Origin: Blasia pusilla
Lineage: Eukaryota; Marchantiophyta; Marchantiopsida; Blasiales
Length of the DNA: 64,000 bases
NCBI GenBank assembly: GCA_050084515.1
Contig: CM114275.1
Coordinates: forward strand, 4,588,001-4,652,000
Direction: 5' to 3'
Part shown: positions 42,156 to 54,148 of the stretch, in pieces
How positions within the stretch are numbered: position 1 is the first letter of the stretch
How the letters are laid out: each line of letters starts with the position of its first letter
Notes under the pieces: generated by a model
What the model was told of the DNA's origin: nothing
Database searches by the model: none
Seen by the model: the letters and a program-made list of their open reading frames with translations, nothing else
Made by a program: the position numbers and the translations under genes

Positions 42156-43850
42156 CACAACGAAAACCTCAGCGAATTATACGTATTCAAAATTTGAGCA
42201 TTTGTAGGCATGCGCTGGAAAACTCGCAGAGCACGGTCTCAGGGCTCGATCAATTGTTCACAGATGAATCATAGGAACAGCCTGATACCATCACCGCCAG
42301 AAATCGGCAACCGCAGGTACTCCTCCAACGATTGATCTTCGCGCATCCCTCCGCTCCGGGCTCCAACTTGAACCACTCCTCTACTAAAACTAAACAGAAA
42401 CAATTCTGGAGCATGACAGTATGGCCGACACTAAACGAGCTCTACAGACCACTACTATCGCGCTTTGGTGGACGTCACTTCCGCGATGGTAGGTTAGGTC
42501 ACGCTGCAGACACGGGACGAGACAATGCTCTGGTCCTCCCACAACTACGCCTGTCGATCGACTTTTCGGTCGCGTCCGCTTCTTTCTCCCTCAACGAATT
42601 ACAAAGTGCGCCACGAGCGCAGCCTCTTTCCCTTCCAAACACGCACACCATCGGCCACAGCACCGCAAAGCAACGCACTCCCGTACAGCGTGAGCTCCGA
42701 CAGTAGTGCTCTCAGACGGCATCCAGCACCGTCTCCTCCTGTTCTCGCTTCCTTCGCTGGAATTTCTTTTTCCCCATACCCTTTTCTTTTCCATACCCGA
42801 AAGGCGACACCATTTCATTGATAGTTGGGAGCGAGCGAGTGAGTGGGGTGGTCGGTCCGTCGGAGTTACTCACATGCAACAAACGACCGAACAATTCCTT
42901 CCGAAGAAACCACTGTCCCCTGTTTACGGTATTTCGGACGCATTTTAGCATTTTCCTTTAAGACCCTCGTTTTATCGGGCTCTCTCCTGCGCTTCGCTTC
43001 ACGTCGTTTTACCTGTCGCTACTTCCGTAGTCGCTTCGAGTGTTGGTTTTAGGACGGGCGTAGCTAACGTTGCGTTAGGACACGACGACTCGCCTCTATA
43101 TGTACTCCTCTTCCTTCCTCTCTACTTTCAACGGGATCTCCCACGCCCCGCGTCTACGCCTAACGTTGTTCGGCCGACACTATTCGTAATGATGATTAAC
43201 ACTCACGCGCCTTCCCGCTGATTGGCCACCCGGACGGCCGTCGTCCAGATTTACCGTCGCTGTACCCTTCGAATCTTCTCAGAAATAGGGACCGAGACCG
43301 TCGGATGTTAAGATCGACTTTCTACGGGCTTGGCAGTCGCTCTCCGAAATGGCCCACTGCCTTCTTCCGGCTGCCCTAATTAACCTCTCGTCGGTGTCGA
43401 CATCGAAGTAGTAATGTGTTTTCTTTCCACCCGGAGTTCCGTTGTCCACCTGCCGACTACCTTTATTTAACACGCAATTATTCCTTCACCTCTTTCATTC
43501 GTTCGTTCTAGGTGCCTTTTCCACCGGCGAGAGCGAATTTTAGTTCCACGGCGCCGTTTGTCGTGGCCAGACCGGGGATGATGGCCCCTCTCCCGTCATC
43601 CCCGGCCATTCTCCTTATGCTCCCTACGGATTTAGTTCTTTAGTTCTTGTTTGAATTTCTGAAGAAGGGGGCGTGTGTCTTTGGATTTTTATTTACAACC
43701 TATATATTTGTATTTCTGGTGCGATGCATCATAGATAAAAATATTTAAAAAGTTAGTGTGTAATCCATGAAGAGAAAATATTAATAATGTCGCATGTAAA
43801 ATTAATTTTTTATTTCTCTTAGAATGTGAAATGTTTTTTTTTTCCAATTG
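42156..43850. promoter_or_regulatory. CHD3 upstream region
   Basis: This interval should contain the 5' UTR and promoter of the CHD3 gene (transcribed leftward). It is richer in CG dinucleotides than its surroundings, mostly between 42.4 and 43.6 kb. Several open frames of 70-124 codons on both strands overlap one another and show no family resemblance. I could not choose a TATA box or transcription start. Confidence 0.35.
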
Positions 43851-43852
43851 TC

Positions 43853-44131
43853 ACTTGTCAAGCATAGAAGTGTTTGCAAAAAAAATGCACTTTCTCATAA
43901 TAATATAAATAAGGTGCATGTACAATACACGAGGAATAAAAAAAAGTGTTGGGGGAGCTAATGGATAGCCCGTGAGGGAAAAGATTAATGATGATGCCCA
44001 TAAATTCGAAAAAAAATTTTTGTTGCCCGTAGCATGTGAAACATTTTCTTGCTGCCCAGTTGCCATGTGTCAAGCATAGAGGTGTTTGCAAATCAAGAAG
44101 GTGCTCTCCCATAATAATATAGATAATTTGA
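43853..44131 (-). mobile_element. Two tandem Helitron-like 5' ends (minus strand)
   Basis: On the minus strand, TCTATATTATTATGGGAGAGC (from 44127 down) leads to TTGCAAACACCTCTATGCTTGAC and GGCAACTGGGCAGCAAG. A second, similar block runs TTATATTATTATGAGAAAGTGC to GCAAACACTTC and CTTGACAAGTGACAA (from about 43912 down). They resemble 15829 and 19864. No autonomous Helitron gene is seen. Confidence 0.4.
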
Positions 44132-44517
44132 GTAGTCTTTTTGATATGGTGATATCTTCGGAGTATGACCGTATGCATATATACATCCTAACTCCGACGC
44201 ATATACATTCTAGGATGTATATGTACATGACTTTGCATCGCACGGTCGCTAAGTGGTAGGTATTGGTAAGAGCGTAACTAAAACATAGACAATTAAACAC
44301 AATACCGTTTAATAAATTTTCCCCATCTATATAATTAGAAGGGGATGGGGTTAGAGAAATCCCCTCCAATATTGACACGCATCAAATTTAAAAGAGTAAT
44401 TAAATTATCAAGGTAAAAGATTTAATAGATGTCTAGAAAGCTTTCCTCTTCAACCGTGCACAACATCACACTAATGAAAAAAATAAAAGATGGTTATTTG
44501 TTTACGTGACCCCCAAC

Positions 44518-44829
44518 CATGGTTCCATAAAAATAGACAACTCCGTCCTTAGGGACAAGAGTGGACATGTCCATGGATATGGATTGCAAGAGTTTGGGTC
44601 CACGCTTATAGCTCGCGATAGAAGGCAAGGTAGGGGCGAGTGGGGTAATAAAGGGGGAGGAAGTAGAGGTGGAGGAGGGAAGAAATAGGAAAGTGCAAAA
44701 CATAGAGGCAAATATGGGGATGAGAAAGAAGGGGACGGTGGGGCCTACATGGACAAACCCTTCCATAGGACGGACGTAAGTCCACGATATGTAGTCCTTG
44801 GACATGGAAATTTTCCACATGCAACCTTG
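44518..44829 (-). mobile_element. hAT-like MITE (copy 5)
   Basis: In inverse orientation to copy 2 and alignable with it over the full 312 bp, including the pyrimidine-rich core and the CCATGGACATGTCC block. Ends are CATGGTTCCAT (left) and the complement of CAAGGTTGCATGTGG (right). Flanks CCCCCAAC and CCTCCTAT are a weak 5-of-8 match. Confidence 0.6.
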
Positions 44830-47659
44830 CCTCCTATCCACCTTTCCTTGCTTGAGTGATCCTTTTAGAAAGTTTATTGCTAAGTGGGCCTCCTAACCTA
44901 CAATAGTCCATCTACATGAGATGAGTTAACGGATAGTCTGATTATTTTTCTACTAGAGGCTACTTCATTGTACTACACAATCTTACCATTGTTTGAGTCG
45001 TGGTAAGTCACAATAGACATAGTGACATCGATGGCGGGAAACCTATTTTTGAGTTCAAGGAAGATGTTCATCGCCTTTGAAAGAGGCACGGACGGAGACT
45101 ATGAGACTAGGGGGTGAGGATCCTCTACAATTAGTCGGCACCTAAGGTAGTTGTAGTTGATGCAAGATTTCACAAGGACAAGCGTTGCAACGTTGGCTCA
45201 ATTACATATGGAAAGGCAATCCAATTTTGAATTCCCTCTCACTCGGGTGGTTGTAAGAATAGTGCAAATTCTTACTAACGAGTTGCAATGTTACACATAT
45301 CCAGCTTGCGCATATGTAGAAAATAGATGTAGTGGTCAATGTAGCTGAATTGTCAACCCTCGGACTTACAGCAAAGGATGCACAGATTTGTTTGGAGTTG
45401 GAAGTTCTTTCTCCAATGTATTGACTTAGATGGCGGGGATATTATGCCTCAAAAACGTGTATTATCTTCCAAAATATTATATGGAAGGGTGGTAATGCAT
45501 CTATGGGTGTCAGTGCTTCAAATTTTGAATGTATGAGCATCGACGATCAAGTTTCTCATATTAGGATACATTCCTATGGTGAATGGAGATTGCTTTTGGA
45601 GCAAAAATCTTATGTTGTTTAGGGAGTCAAGAGAACTTTACCATCATCAATCACATCCTTGCCAGCAATTATTAATGTGAGCGATTCATTCCAACCGGCG
45701 GATATTGGTGTTGTAGTGTCTCTCAAGAATGTCACAAGTCAAAGTATCAGAGGATCCTCGCCGTCAATAGGTGAACGTTGACTATTTTCTATTGATGAGG
45801 CAAAATTTTGTTCAAGAGAGAACCGTGATTATGCATGCATAGGGAAGGATGTACGCCTCCATGTAGCTCTTCATTATGCTCTCAAAGAGGCATAAGATTT
45901 GGAGACAAGCTTGAAAGAAGTGTGAGGAACAATAACAATGTTATAGGTTGAAATGGATGAATTGAATGGAAGACTTTCTGCATCTGAGAAGGCCACTAGA
46001 TCTATCATAGAATTGCTAAAGTGTGCTCTCTTAAGCGAATGTGATATCTAAGTGTTCATGTCCCCTAAATAAGGGAGTGAAATACATCCAAACATGCAAG
46101 TTACTTCATGTTTGGATGCATGCAAATCTATGTAGTATACTCTGAAATTTTAAATCGTCATGGATTTTAAAAAGAGTTATTACATCTTTGGACTTGTACA
46201 ATCCAATCATTGCAAGTCAACAAAAGCCACTAGATCCTTTGCCAAATTGGATGCTTCATCCAAGCCCTCTGAGCGCACACCTAGCCTACCCAAAACATCA
46301 TGAATGAACTTTGAATTCCTTGCTAATGATTTTTGAAAGCTTGGCACTCTATGCAATGCCTCTTCCCACCATGTGTTCTTGTCATAACTTGACATTCCTA
46401 ACTCTGAAAGGAGTTGTGGTCTTTCAAAAATCAGAGTTGTGTGCCTAAGCTCCAAAACTTCAATGGACTTGTCTACTCTAGTAGATGTTTGCTCGGTTTG
46501 ATGGATTTTGTCCTCCCAATCCACCACATCCTCCGTCGCCATTCCCAAATGGTTCATACACAATTGGATAATCCTCGCATTGCCACAAACCCTCTTGGTG
46601 CCAAACGTGCATTCTCCTTTGGTTCTTCATTTAGTCCTTCTCTTGCAGCTCCCTAGAAAGAAAGAGAAAATGAATGTCTTATTTTTAAAAACCAGCCTTG
46701 GGTAAGGGAATATTAGGTCCTAGAGTGCCGAGCTTTCATAATAAGGTATACCCATATATGGCCCATGAGCAAGCATCCCTCTACTAACCATCTATTATTC
46801 AGATGGTCGTCATTATTTGCTCATCCTTATATCGTTTGTCTATAGTTATCATTGTCTTTTCATTCAAATACTCGTATGCCGCCCCGTCGTGAAAACATCT
46901 TTGTTGTTGGCCAACCGGACTATCATCATATATATGTTAGGAAGTACATATTGATTAAGCCTTGTTGATAGTCTAACAATGTTATTCATAGATGAAGACC
47001 AACGGTGAGCTATTGTTGTTATGGATGAGCCACTTTTTTGCTCCAAGATGCACAGTGATTGGTATCTGCTTTGAGTAGACTAAGTACAATGATATCATGC
47101 TCGTGTAGCTTATGGCCACACACCATCATCTCAAACGTTAATACAAGGCTACTGAGAAGAAGAGTACTTGACAACACTACAAAGAAGAATACTTTACAAC
47201 AAAGGAAGGGTATTGTGTATGAGCATGCTACACCGTTGGCGAGGAGTAATCTACTTCATTATCAAGAAGTACGCATTGCTAATGATAGAAGGAGTTTTGG
47301 TCTTACCACTGAGTTGGTCTCGACGAGCAGATTTTCGAGGAGCATCATCACCATTGTGTTTCAAGTTACTTGTCCTAGTCACTATTCTATACTTATGAGG
47401 ATTTTTCTAGGGTGTTGAATATACAAGTTAGTATGTCGATGGGTAGAGATGCCTTGATTCTTGAGCATGGTTATTGTATCGCACACGGGCATAGACCCAT
47501 ATGGGATGCATATACCCATATGTGATGCCTCAAATGGATGTTCATATCTTATGCTAGGCTAGTAGATTTAGATCATTATAGAGTATTCTTGTATCGTATT
47601 GCTTGGAATCCTTTCGTTCACTTATAAGATTGGATGAGGGTGTAGATCAGGGTATTATA
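44830..47659. other. Unrecognised, probably old transposon sequence
   Basis: No known family was recognised. The longest plausible frame is on the minus strand at 46207-46563 (118 codons, given separately). A second, plus-strand frame of 119 codons at 47059-47418 is Ser/Arg/Thr-rich with no motif. Stop-rich plus-strand sequence from 45020 to 46050 has protein-like composition in pieces, but I could not assign it. Confidence 0.35.
46207..46563 (-). CDS. Hypothetical open frame of 118 codons
   Basis: The frame starts MCMNHLGMATEDVVDWEDK and ends LAKDLVAFVDLQ. It has balanced, globular-like composition with predicted helical stretches (IEVLELRHTTLIFERPQLL and ASNLAKDL). No signal peptide, membrane segment or known motif is seen. 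Its position among repeats suggests a transposon-borne or captured fragment. Coding status is uncertain. Confidence 0.25.
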   Translation of the reverse strand: MCMNHLGMATEDVVDWEDKIHQTEQTSTRVDKSIEVLELRHTTLIFERPQLLSELGMSSYDKNTWWEEALHRVPSFQKSLARNSKFIHDVLGRLGVRSEGLDEASNLAKDLVAFVDLQ

Positions 47660-48660
47660 TACTTAGTTTATTTGTGATTTAGATTTGACTCATTGGGAGC
47701 AATAGTGATTTTGTGAGAGGCCCTAAACAGTCATCATAGTGTATTTTTGGAAATTTTGAGAGGCAAGGTGGTAAGAGGATTGTTGGAGGCTTTATACAGA
47801 GTGGCGTGAGAGTATGAGGGTCTCCAAGAAAGGGATTGCCTCCACCATCCTCTATGTCATCATCGTATGGAGGAAAGACCATAAAGGTGGAGTTTCCTAC
47901 TTTATGACCACAGACGCTACAAGTTCTAACTCATGAGTAGATTAGATGGACTATTAGGGTTGTGAAAACTATAGATTTTTTAGGTCGTGGGGACCATCAA
48001 CTTTCATGGCTTCATACTACTTAGCAATTTTTGTGATTCATAAAGTACATGGAACTCTTAAGAGTACAACCCTTTTAGAGCATTGAACGATATGTTGCAA
48101 CATCTTCAGGGGGCTTTGGTAGTTTTCCATTGATGGATGACTATCACGTTCTCTATAAGGTACATTCAAGGCATGGAGGCTATACTATAACCCACATTAC
48201 ATGCCATGCAGGAACTAAGTCATTTATAGAGGAAGACAATGAGCTAAGAGAAGCTATATCCTTAACCATAGGGGATACCAATTGAGGGATGAGTCAATCA
48301 TGGGAAGTTATCTTCTTGATTAAGTTTCCAAAAGGTCCGTCATGTGGTCAAGTTCTTTGCATATTTAATTACAAAAGAACTACCAAGGTTTTGGAGCATG
48401 CACGACTTTCATAGGCAAAAATGAGTGAGTTTATGTGAGGTATTCATCCACATACATCCATTGATTAGTATTACTTAAAGACTGATAGAGGTCCATGCTA
48501 TTTAGGGCCTTTAGGCTTGAATAGGATATTAGAGTTTCATATGTGGAGACTAGTTAGAGATGCAATACTCCATCAAACCTCACGTACATTGAGGGGGGCT
48601 TTTGAGTTGACTAAGTGGATTGAGCGTAATATGATGGAGGAGAGTGTGACATCCATAAAT
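47660..48660 (+). mobile_element. gag fragment of the methyltransferase-element family, copy D
   Basis: The plus strand matches the complement of copies C and E: first the acidic gag N-terminal region (47680-47960, like the complement of 9570-9290), then the gag core peptide HMWRLVRDAIL and FELTKWIERNMMEES (48537-48655). It is cut abruptly at about 48660-48680, where the left arm of the inverted (GA)n-type repeat pair begins. Stops are present. Confidence 0.5.
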
Positions 48661-48682
48661 TATTTCAAGGAGGTTTTTTTCG

Positions 48683-49305
48683 TGTGCATACACATCGCTA
48701 CACAACCCACATCATTGGTCATATATACATACCACACAACACCGATCTTCCCAAACATGCGGGCAGATCCACACATAAACGAAATATACTCACGCATATA
48801 CAAAGGGACCCCACAACAAAAATCAAAGAGTAGTAAAAATGGCTCACACGGCCTAAAACTCCACTTATGAATCTACATGGGTATATGGAAACACATCCAC
48901 CCTCTACTATGAGGGAATTCGGACGCTAGCACCCTAACTCCTACACACCCACACACATATATGCAAGAGAGGCACTCCTAAGGCTCAACATGAGAAAGAT
49001 AGCTTGGGAAATCCATCTTCCTCACTCTCATATCCTTGAGAAGAGCCAAAAGGTTCTTCCCCCAAAAGAGCCCTACCAACGATAACATGCGTGCATAGGT
49101 TACCGCGTGGTCGTTGACTAGGTCAATGCGTCACTTGACGAACTAAAACCAAAATAGGTAAATTGCCATAAACGACATTCTCGACACAATAGACGTGTTT
49201 CCGACCTCATCCGACATCCCGGGACAAAGTTACACCCAAATAACCCATTGACTCTCTATGTCTTCGACGCGATAGAAATCTACCTACGTCGAAATAAGAT
49301 GTGAT
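48683..49305 (-). repeat. Left arm of an inverted repeat (possible LTR family)
   Basis: This arm is the diverged reverse complement of 49600-50249. Landmarks shared in inverse order are GCTACACAACCCACATC, CAACACCGATCTTCCCAA, AAGGCTCAACATG.GAAAGAT and AGCCAAAA.GGTTCTTCCCCC. It has lost the (GA)n run that the right arm keeps. It also looks like a distant relative of the repeats at 16930, 58430 and 60560. Confidence 0.6.
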
Positions 49306-49599
49306 ATTTTGCAATGCATCTGGATGATCACATCATAGATGTAGCACAGTGTATCTTGTGAGAGGAGTACGACACCAAAAGCGCATGGTACTTACTACGA
49401 GCTTGCAAAAGCAACACCCATGTTATTGGATATGGGTCACTATCAAGCAATATTTGACAATATTGATCAATAGTAGACAATATTGATTTCTTGGTCGTGT
49501 GATAGCGCCCATCATTAGAAGTATTAGAAATATATATTAAGTTAATGGGCTTGTAGAATCACCCCTTGGACATGATAGACATCTACCATGATTATTGTC

Positions 49600-49867
49600 A
49601 CATCTTAGTTAGATGTGGGTAGAGTTCTATCACGTCGACAACATAGGGTCAGTGGGCTGATCGAGTGTAGTTTTGTCATGAGATATCAAATGAGGTTGGC
49701 GACACGTCCATTGCGTTGTGAACATCATTTATGGAAAATTTCCTATTTTGGTCTTAGACAATCAGGTGATCCATTGACCAAGTCAACGGTCAGTTGCTAG
49801 CTTGTGCACGCAAGTTAACGTATGGAGGCTATTTTTGGGGGAAGAGCCTTTTTTGGCTCTTCCCAAG

Positions 49868-49906
<39 letters not shown>

Positions 49907-50249
49907 TTTCCCAAGCCATCTTTCCCATGTTGAGCCTTATGAGCACCTCTCTTGCCTATGTGTGTAGGAACTAGGGTGCTAGCTTATGGATTCCCTCATC
50001 GCAAAGGGTGGATGTGGCTTAATATATCGATGCAAATTCAGGACTTGAGTTTTAGGCCAGGCCATTTTTATGATGATTTTACATGAGAAAGATGGCTTGG
50101 GAAAGCCACCTCCTTCTCTTATATCATTGTGGGATCGCGAGTGCATTTTCTTAATGAGTGGATCAAACCATATGTTGGGAAGATCGGTGTTGTATGGTGT
50201 GTAAATATGACCAAAGATGTGGGTTGTGTAGCGATTGTATGCACACAAC
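49600..50249 (+). repeat. Right arm of an inverted repeat, with (GA)n
   Basis: Partner of 48683-49305, separated from it by about 300 bp. It contains a (GA)n run at 49871-49901. The 61-codon open frame at 49615-49800 (ending QSGDPLTKSTVSC) lies inside this arm; its QMRL word recalls the end of the methyltransferase frame of copy B (6545), but the resemblance is too short to rely on. Confidence 0.6.
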
Positions 50250-53004
50250 TTTATTTCATTATAATCATTGCTGACAGTATGACCATATTTGGGCTTCATC
50301 TAACATCTAGAGCTGTACCCAAATAGAGTAGGTGAGAGACTATCAAAGAGAATTGGAGGTTCAAGTAGAATCGGAGGACATTGGATAGATAGTCTAATAA
50401 GTCAACAAGATGGTGGAGATCCTCATAGAGAAGCCAGAGGCCCAATACCTAGATGAGTCAAGGAAGGCCTTACTCATGAGAGAATAGAATAGATTGTGAG
50501 CTCCAAATAATAGCATCAAATTTCATAAAGAATGTTAAATTCAATGATATTGTCAAAAATTGCTTAATATTGAATCAACAACATGTTCAATGCATTCTTA
50601 ATATTGAATCAACAAAAAATGTAAAAAAATAAGGATATAAATGATCGTGGATGGATGTATGGGGCTACATAGAGAGAAGTAGTTACCATTATTAAATAGA
50701 GATTAGCAATTGAATTGGATCCATAATGAGGAAAAACTGGTATACAAACAAGGCTTCTTCAATCATTTACATTGTTTGAGGCGATGAGGACTCCATCAAT
50801 GCATGAGTCTTGACCAAACAACCAAGAGGTTGGATGTTAGTGATGTATAAAATGACAAATAATGGGGAAGAATAATAGTTTGACATCCATTGTTAGTGCC
50901 AAAAGAAGCCCATGCATTTCAAGTATGACGTTGGGGGCGGACACAACCATAATTCACGTCCCATGGTCTTCTACCTTGGATATTATGACATTGGGAAGAA
51001 AGCCATTTGAGGACCAACCATCATGCTACAAAGACTTGGAGATGGTATTTCCAACTTATATTTGGAAGTAATTATGGAGGAGAGGAGATGGACTTGTAGA
51101 AGCAACATTAAAGATATGAAGTCCATTAATGATTGGGTCATATGAGCACTATAACTTTTTTCTCTTAGCATATATATATATATATATATTCCATAAGATG
51201 GAAAAATTGTGGTGCTCCTTGTCTTGTAAATAAGCCAAATATCTTACTTTGAAAGTAGGTTTGTGTAGTATACAATTCAAGGAGAAGGTACTCTCTTAAT
51301 CGCAAAGTATTAAGTTCGTTCCCAAGAGATCACTATTTCCTAAGTAAAGAGAGGTTTTATAAGTATTATAAAGAATATCTTATTCTTCACTAAGTAATTC
51401 AATAACTTCAATGACCACATCTTCACTAGTATAAAAGATTAAAATGGGTTTCTTCCCTCCAGAAGAAACTCTTCTCAAGTGCAGAGAAAGAGTCTTGCGA
51501 ATCTTGGATACCAAAGTTCACACAAGGACCTCAAAGAGACATTGAGAAGGTGGTGGCTCACCCTACATTAAGAATTGAATCAGTCACGACATGTTACTCA
51601 CTATCTAACAGCTTTCCTACGCTCTTCCTGATTATCCTCTCGAATCTTGAGATCAGAGACCCAACTCTCATCCCTACAGCAGCCCAATAAGATTGACGCT
51701 CAACTCCGCACATCACAAAGAATGAGAGAAGATACTTCTACTACATCAAAGAGTGGAGGAAACTAGAAAGTATTACAAGCTTCAGAGGGTACAAGACTCT
51801 TTGGCTTGGATCATTCCTTAAAAATGCTTCTCAAAGGATCAACAAAAGTATTGGAAACTCAAGACATAAGGGAATGATCTCTCGCTCTTCTACTTTACTC
51901 TTTAAATAGTTTCTTTATAATTCGTGGCTCACCTTTCTACTTCCTTCTAGATTTCTAACCGTCAATTCCACTGTTTAGATCCTCCAACCCTTCCTTTTCC
52001 TTGAGTCGGTTGAGGTCTCTTCCGCTTCCATCTGAACTGTGGCTCCCTTCCATTTCTAACTTCCAAAACCATTACGACGGTCCACTGTCTATAATCTTTG
52101 TTGTACGCGAAGCACTCCTATCCTATCTTTGTGAAGCACTCCTATCCTATTGTTGTTGCCGTTGCAAAGAAGTTCTCCTTGTGACCTTCCTTCCATCCGC
52201 TTTCTTCAAAACATTATTCCTCTTCCTATTCCTACTCTTCATACACCTTCCCACTATGTGAAGACTCTTGCTGATTCCTTCTTCTTCTTTCTTCTGCTTC
52301 TTTGCTTTCTTAGTCTTCGCTCTTTGGTCTTCATTCTTTATTCACAGTCTTTGCACGAAGACTCCCTTGGAACTTTTGCTGCAGAGAAGAAGTTCTTTAC
52401 AGGTCTTCATTAACAGTCTTTACCATCTTTCCACACCGTGGTCTTCGCCGCAGTCTTCGCTACGAAGCACCTACGACTCTTATTCTTACTTCTTTCTTGT
52501 CTTTCTTATTTCCTACTCTTACAACAGTTCTCACTCCTCCAAGATAATTCCCTGATCATCCAATCTCCTTGTCTTCTCAATGGAGTTTCTTTGACTAGCC
52601 TAATTAAGTAATCTTCCAACTATTTCTCCTCCTCTATTCATATTTACAATCTTCTACAAAATCCTAAATCTTCAATCTTCCTTCATAAGGACTTTTATCG
52701 ATTTTTGTACAAAAAACATCCCAACAACAAAATGCTCAAAAGAATGGGTATCATAATTTGGTTTACTATTGGGGAGAGTTATGGAGTGTATGCTTCTCGA
52801 TTTCATATTTTATTGAAGATTTTTTTGGTACATGATTATCAAGATGCATGGAATCCATAATTGAATATGATATCTCATTTTACAACTGTATGTATGGTCA
52901 TAGCAAAGTATATTGTATAATAATGTGTATTAGCACAAAAAATGTAACCAATTGCTTCACACAATATCTAAGAGACTCAAACATATGCATATTAACTCTG
53001 ATTT
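50250..53004. other. Gene-free stretch; pyrimidine-rich block
   Basis: No gene is recognised. An (AT)n run lies at about 51169-51189. From 51900 to 52560 the plus strand is strongly pyrimidine-rich with short internal duplications (for example GAAGCACTCCTATCCTAT twice, near 52108 and 52132). The open frames there are Ser/Leu/Phe-rich by-products of composition. The block could be part of an LTR, which I cannot show. Confidence 0.4.
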
Positions 53005-53260
53005 TGTTGGATTCTCAACATCCACTTCTTTGAGCAACATTAATTTGATCGGCACTCTTGTATGAGGAGAAGCCTAGATTGATGGTTCCGACTTAGACGT
53101 CGAAGGAGTCATAGTAATCTGACGTAGGTGGTTTCTTGAGTAGCGTTACTAGGATTATCTGACCCTATATTGCATCAGGATGCAAGGCACCCTAATGTCA
53201 CTTTGTATCTCTAAGTTTTTGTTAAGATTTCAGTGATTTTGTCACTTTTGTTTTCTCACA
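53005..53260 (+). repeat. Probable 5' LTR of the copia element
   Basis: Starts TGTTGGATTCTC and ends TTTTCTCACA, directly before the primer-binding site; TG...CA ends and a 256-bp length suit a copia LTR. No 3' LTR was found to confirm the limits. Confidence 0.5.
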
Positions 53261-53272
53261 TGGTATCAGAGC
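53261..53272 (+). other. Primer-binding site (initiator tRNA-Met)
   Basis: TGGTATCAGAGC is the standard plant copia primer-binding site complementary to the 3' end of initiator methionine tRNA. It lies at the LTR end, 61 bases before the gag start codon. Confidence 0.85.
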
Positions 53273-53332
53273 AGTAGGTTTTCCAGTATTTTGTATCTAG
53301 CGATCTAGTGTGTTTGCACAAAATCTTGAGAG

Positions 53333-54148
53333 ATGGCTACTTCTTCGTCAGTTCGTGCTCGGCTTCCTCCGTTGGGTGAAGGGAAGTTAGATGAGTCTAA
53401 CTATATATTATGGAAGTTCAAAATGAGAACCGTCCTCGAAACATTTGAGATCTGGGAGATGGCCACATGGGTCGATTCAAATCCACAAGATGCTTTGAGT
53501 TATGCATGTTCATCTTCATCTGGTGATATCAATCATGTTGTATTGCTGGCATGGAAACGCAGAAACGTTGATGCTCTATATGTGATTATCACGAATGTAA
53601 CTGATTCTGTTATGACTCTCATTCAACATACGACCACTTCTACTGAGGCGTGGAACATTATGAAGAATCAATATAAAACGAGGAATGAGACTCGAATTCA
53701 AAATCTGGAGAATCAGCTTACGTCTGAGAAATTTTCAGAAGGAAAAAGCGCGCAGCAATTTTTTACAAGGATCAAGAATCTTCAAGATCAGATGGCGTCC
53801 GTAGGAATTTCAAAGTCTAGCGAAGATTTGGCACGTCGATGCATAAGGATTTTGCCTCCAAAGTATGATAGTTTGGTCACTGCATTGAATAATCAAGTAA
53901 GACCCACGCCGCTTACTTTTGAACAATTTAGCGTAATGTTGATAGAAGAGGAAATATGCTTCAAAGCAAGAGAGGGAAGTGATGCAGCATTTACTGCCAA
54001 CGTACAAAGAGGTAGAAATCCGGATTACAGTTTAAATGTGAAGAAGAAATTCCCAAGGAAAGCCTTCAAATGCTTTGATTATAGTAAGCTAGGTCATCTT
54101 ATCAAAGATTGTAGAAAGAGGAGTCAGGATGAGAAGAATGGTTGTTAA
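53333..54148 (+). CDS. Copia gag polyprotein part (UBN2-type)
   Basis: The intact 271-residue frame has the copia gag pattern: LDESNYILWKFKMRTVLE near the start, WKRRNVDALYVI, AWNIMKNQYK, LTSEKFSEGKSAQQFFTRIK, ILPPKYDSLVTAL and PLTFEQFSVMLIEEE. The C-terminal zinc knuckle is damaged: CFDYSKLGHLIKDC keeps C, H and C, but its second Cys is Tyr. A stop follows at 54146, where an intact element would continue into protease. gag forms the virus-like particle that packages element RNA. Confidence 0.85.
   Translation: MATSSSVRARLPPLGEGKLDESNYILWKFKMRTVLETFEIWEMATWVDSNPQDALSYACSSSSGDINHVVLLAWKRRNVDALYVIITNVTDSVMTLIQHTTTSTEAWNIMKNQYKTRNETRIQNLENQLTSEKFSEGKSAQQFFTRIKNLQDQMASVGISKSSEDLARRCIRILPPKYDSLVTALNNQVRPTPLTFEQFSVMLIEEEICFKAREGSDAAFTANVQRGRNPDYSLNVKKKFPRKAFKCFDYSKLGHLIKDCRKRSQDEKNGC

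Noticed and set aside
42332-43052. Several frames of 69-124 codons upstream of CHD3
   Set aside because: They overlap on both strands in a GC-richer promoter-like region and resemble no family.
49615-49800. C-terminus of the methyltransferase frame
   Set aside because: Similarity to copy B is limited to a few residues and the segment lies within an inverted-repeat arm that is not coding in its partner.
52001-52555. Overlapping Ser/Leu/Phe-rich frames of 86-95 codons
   Set aside because: Three overlapping frames in a pyrimidine-rich block; no motif and no codon pattern.
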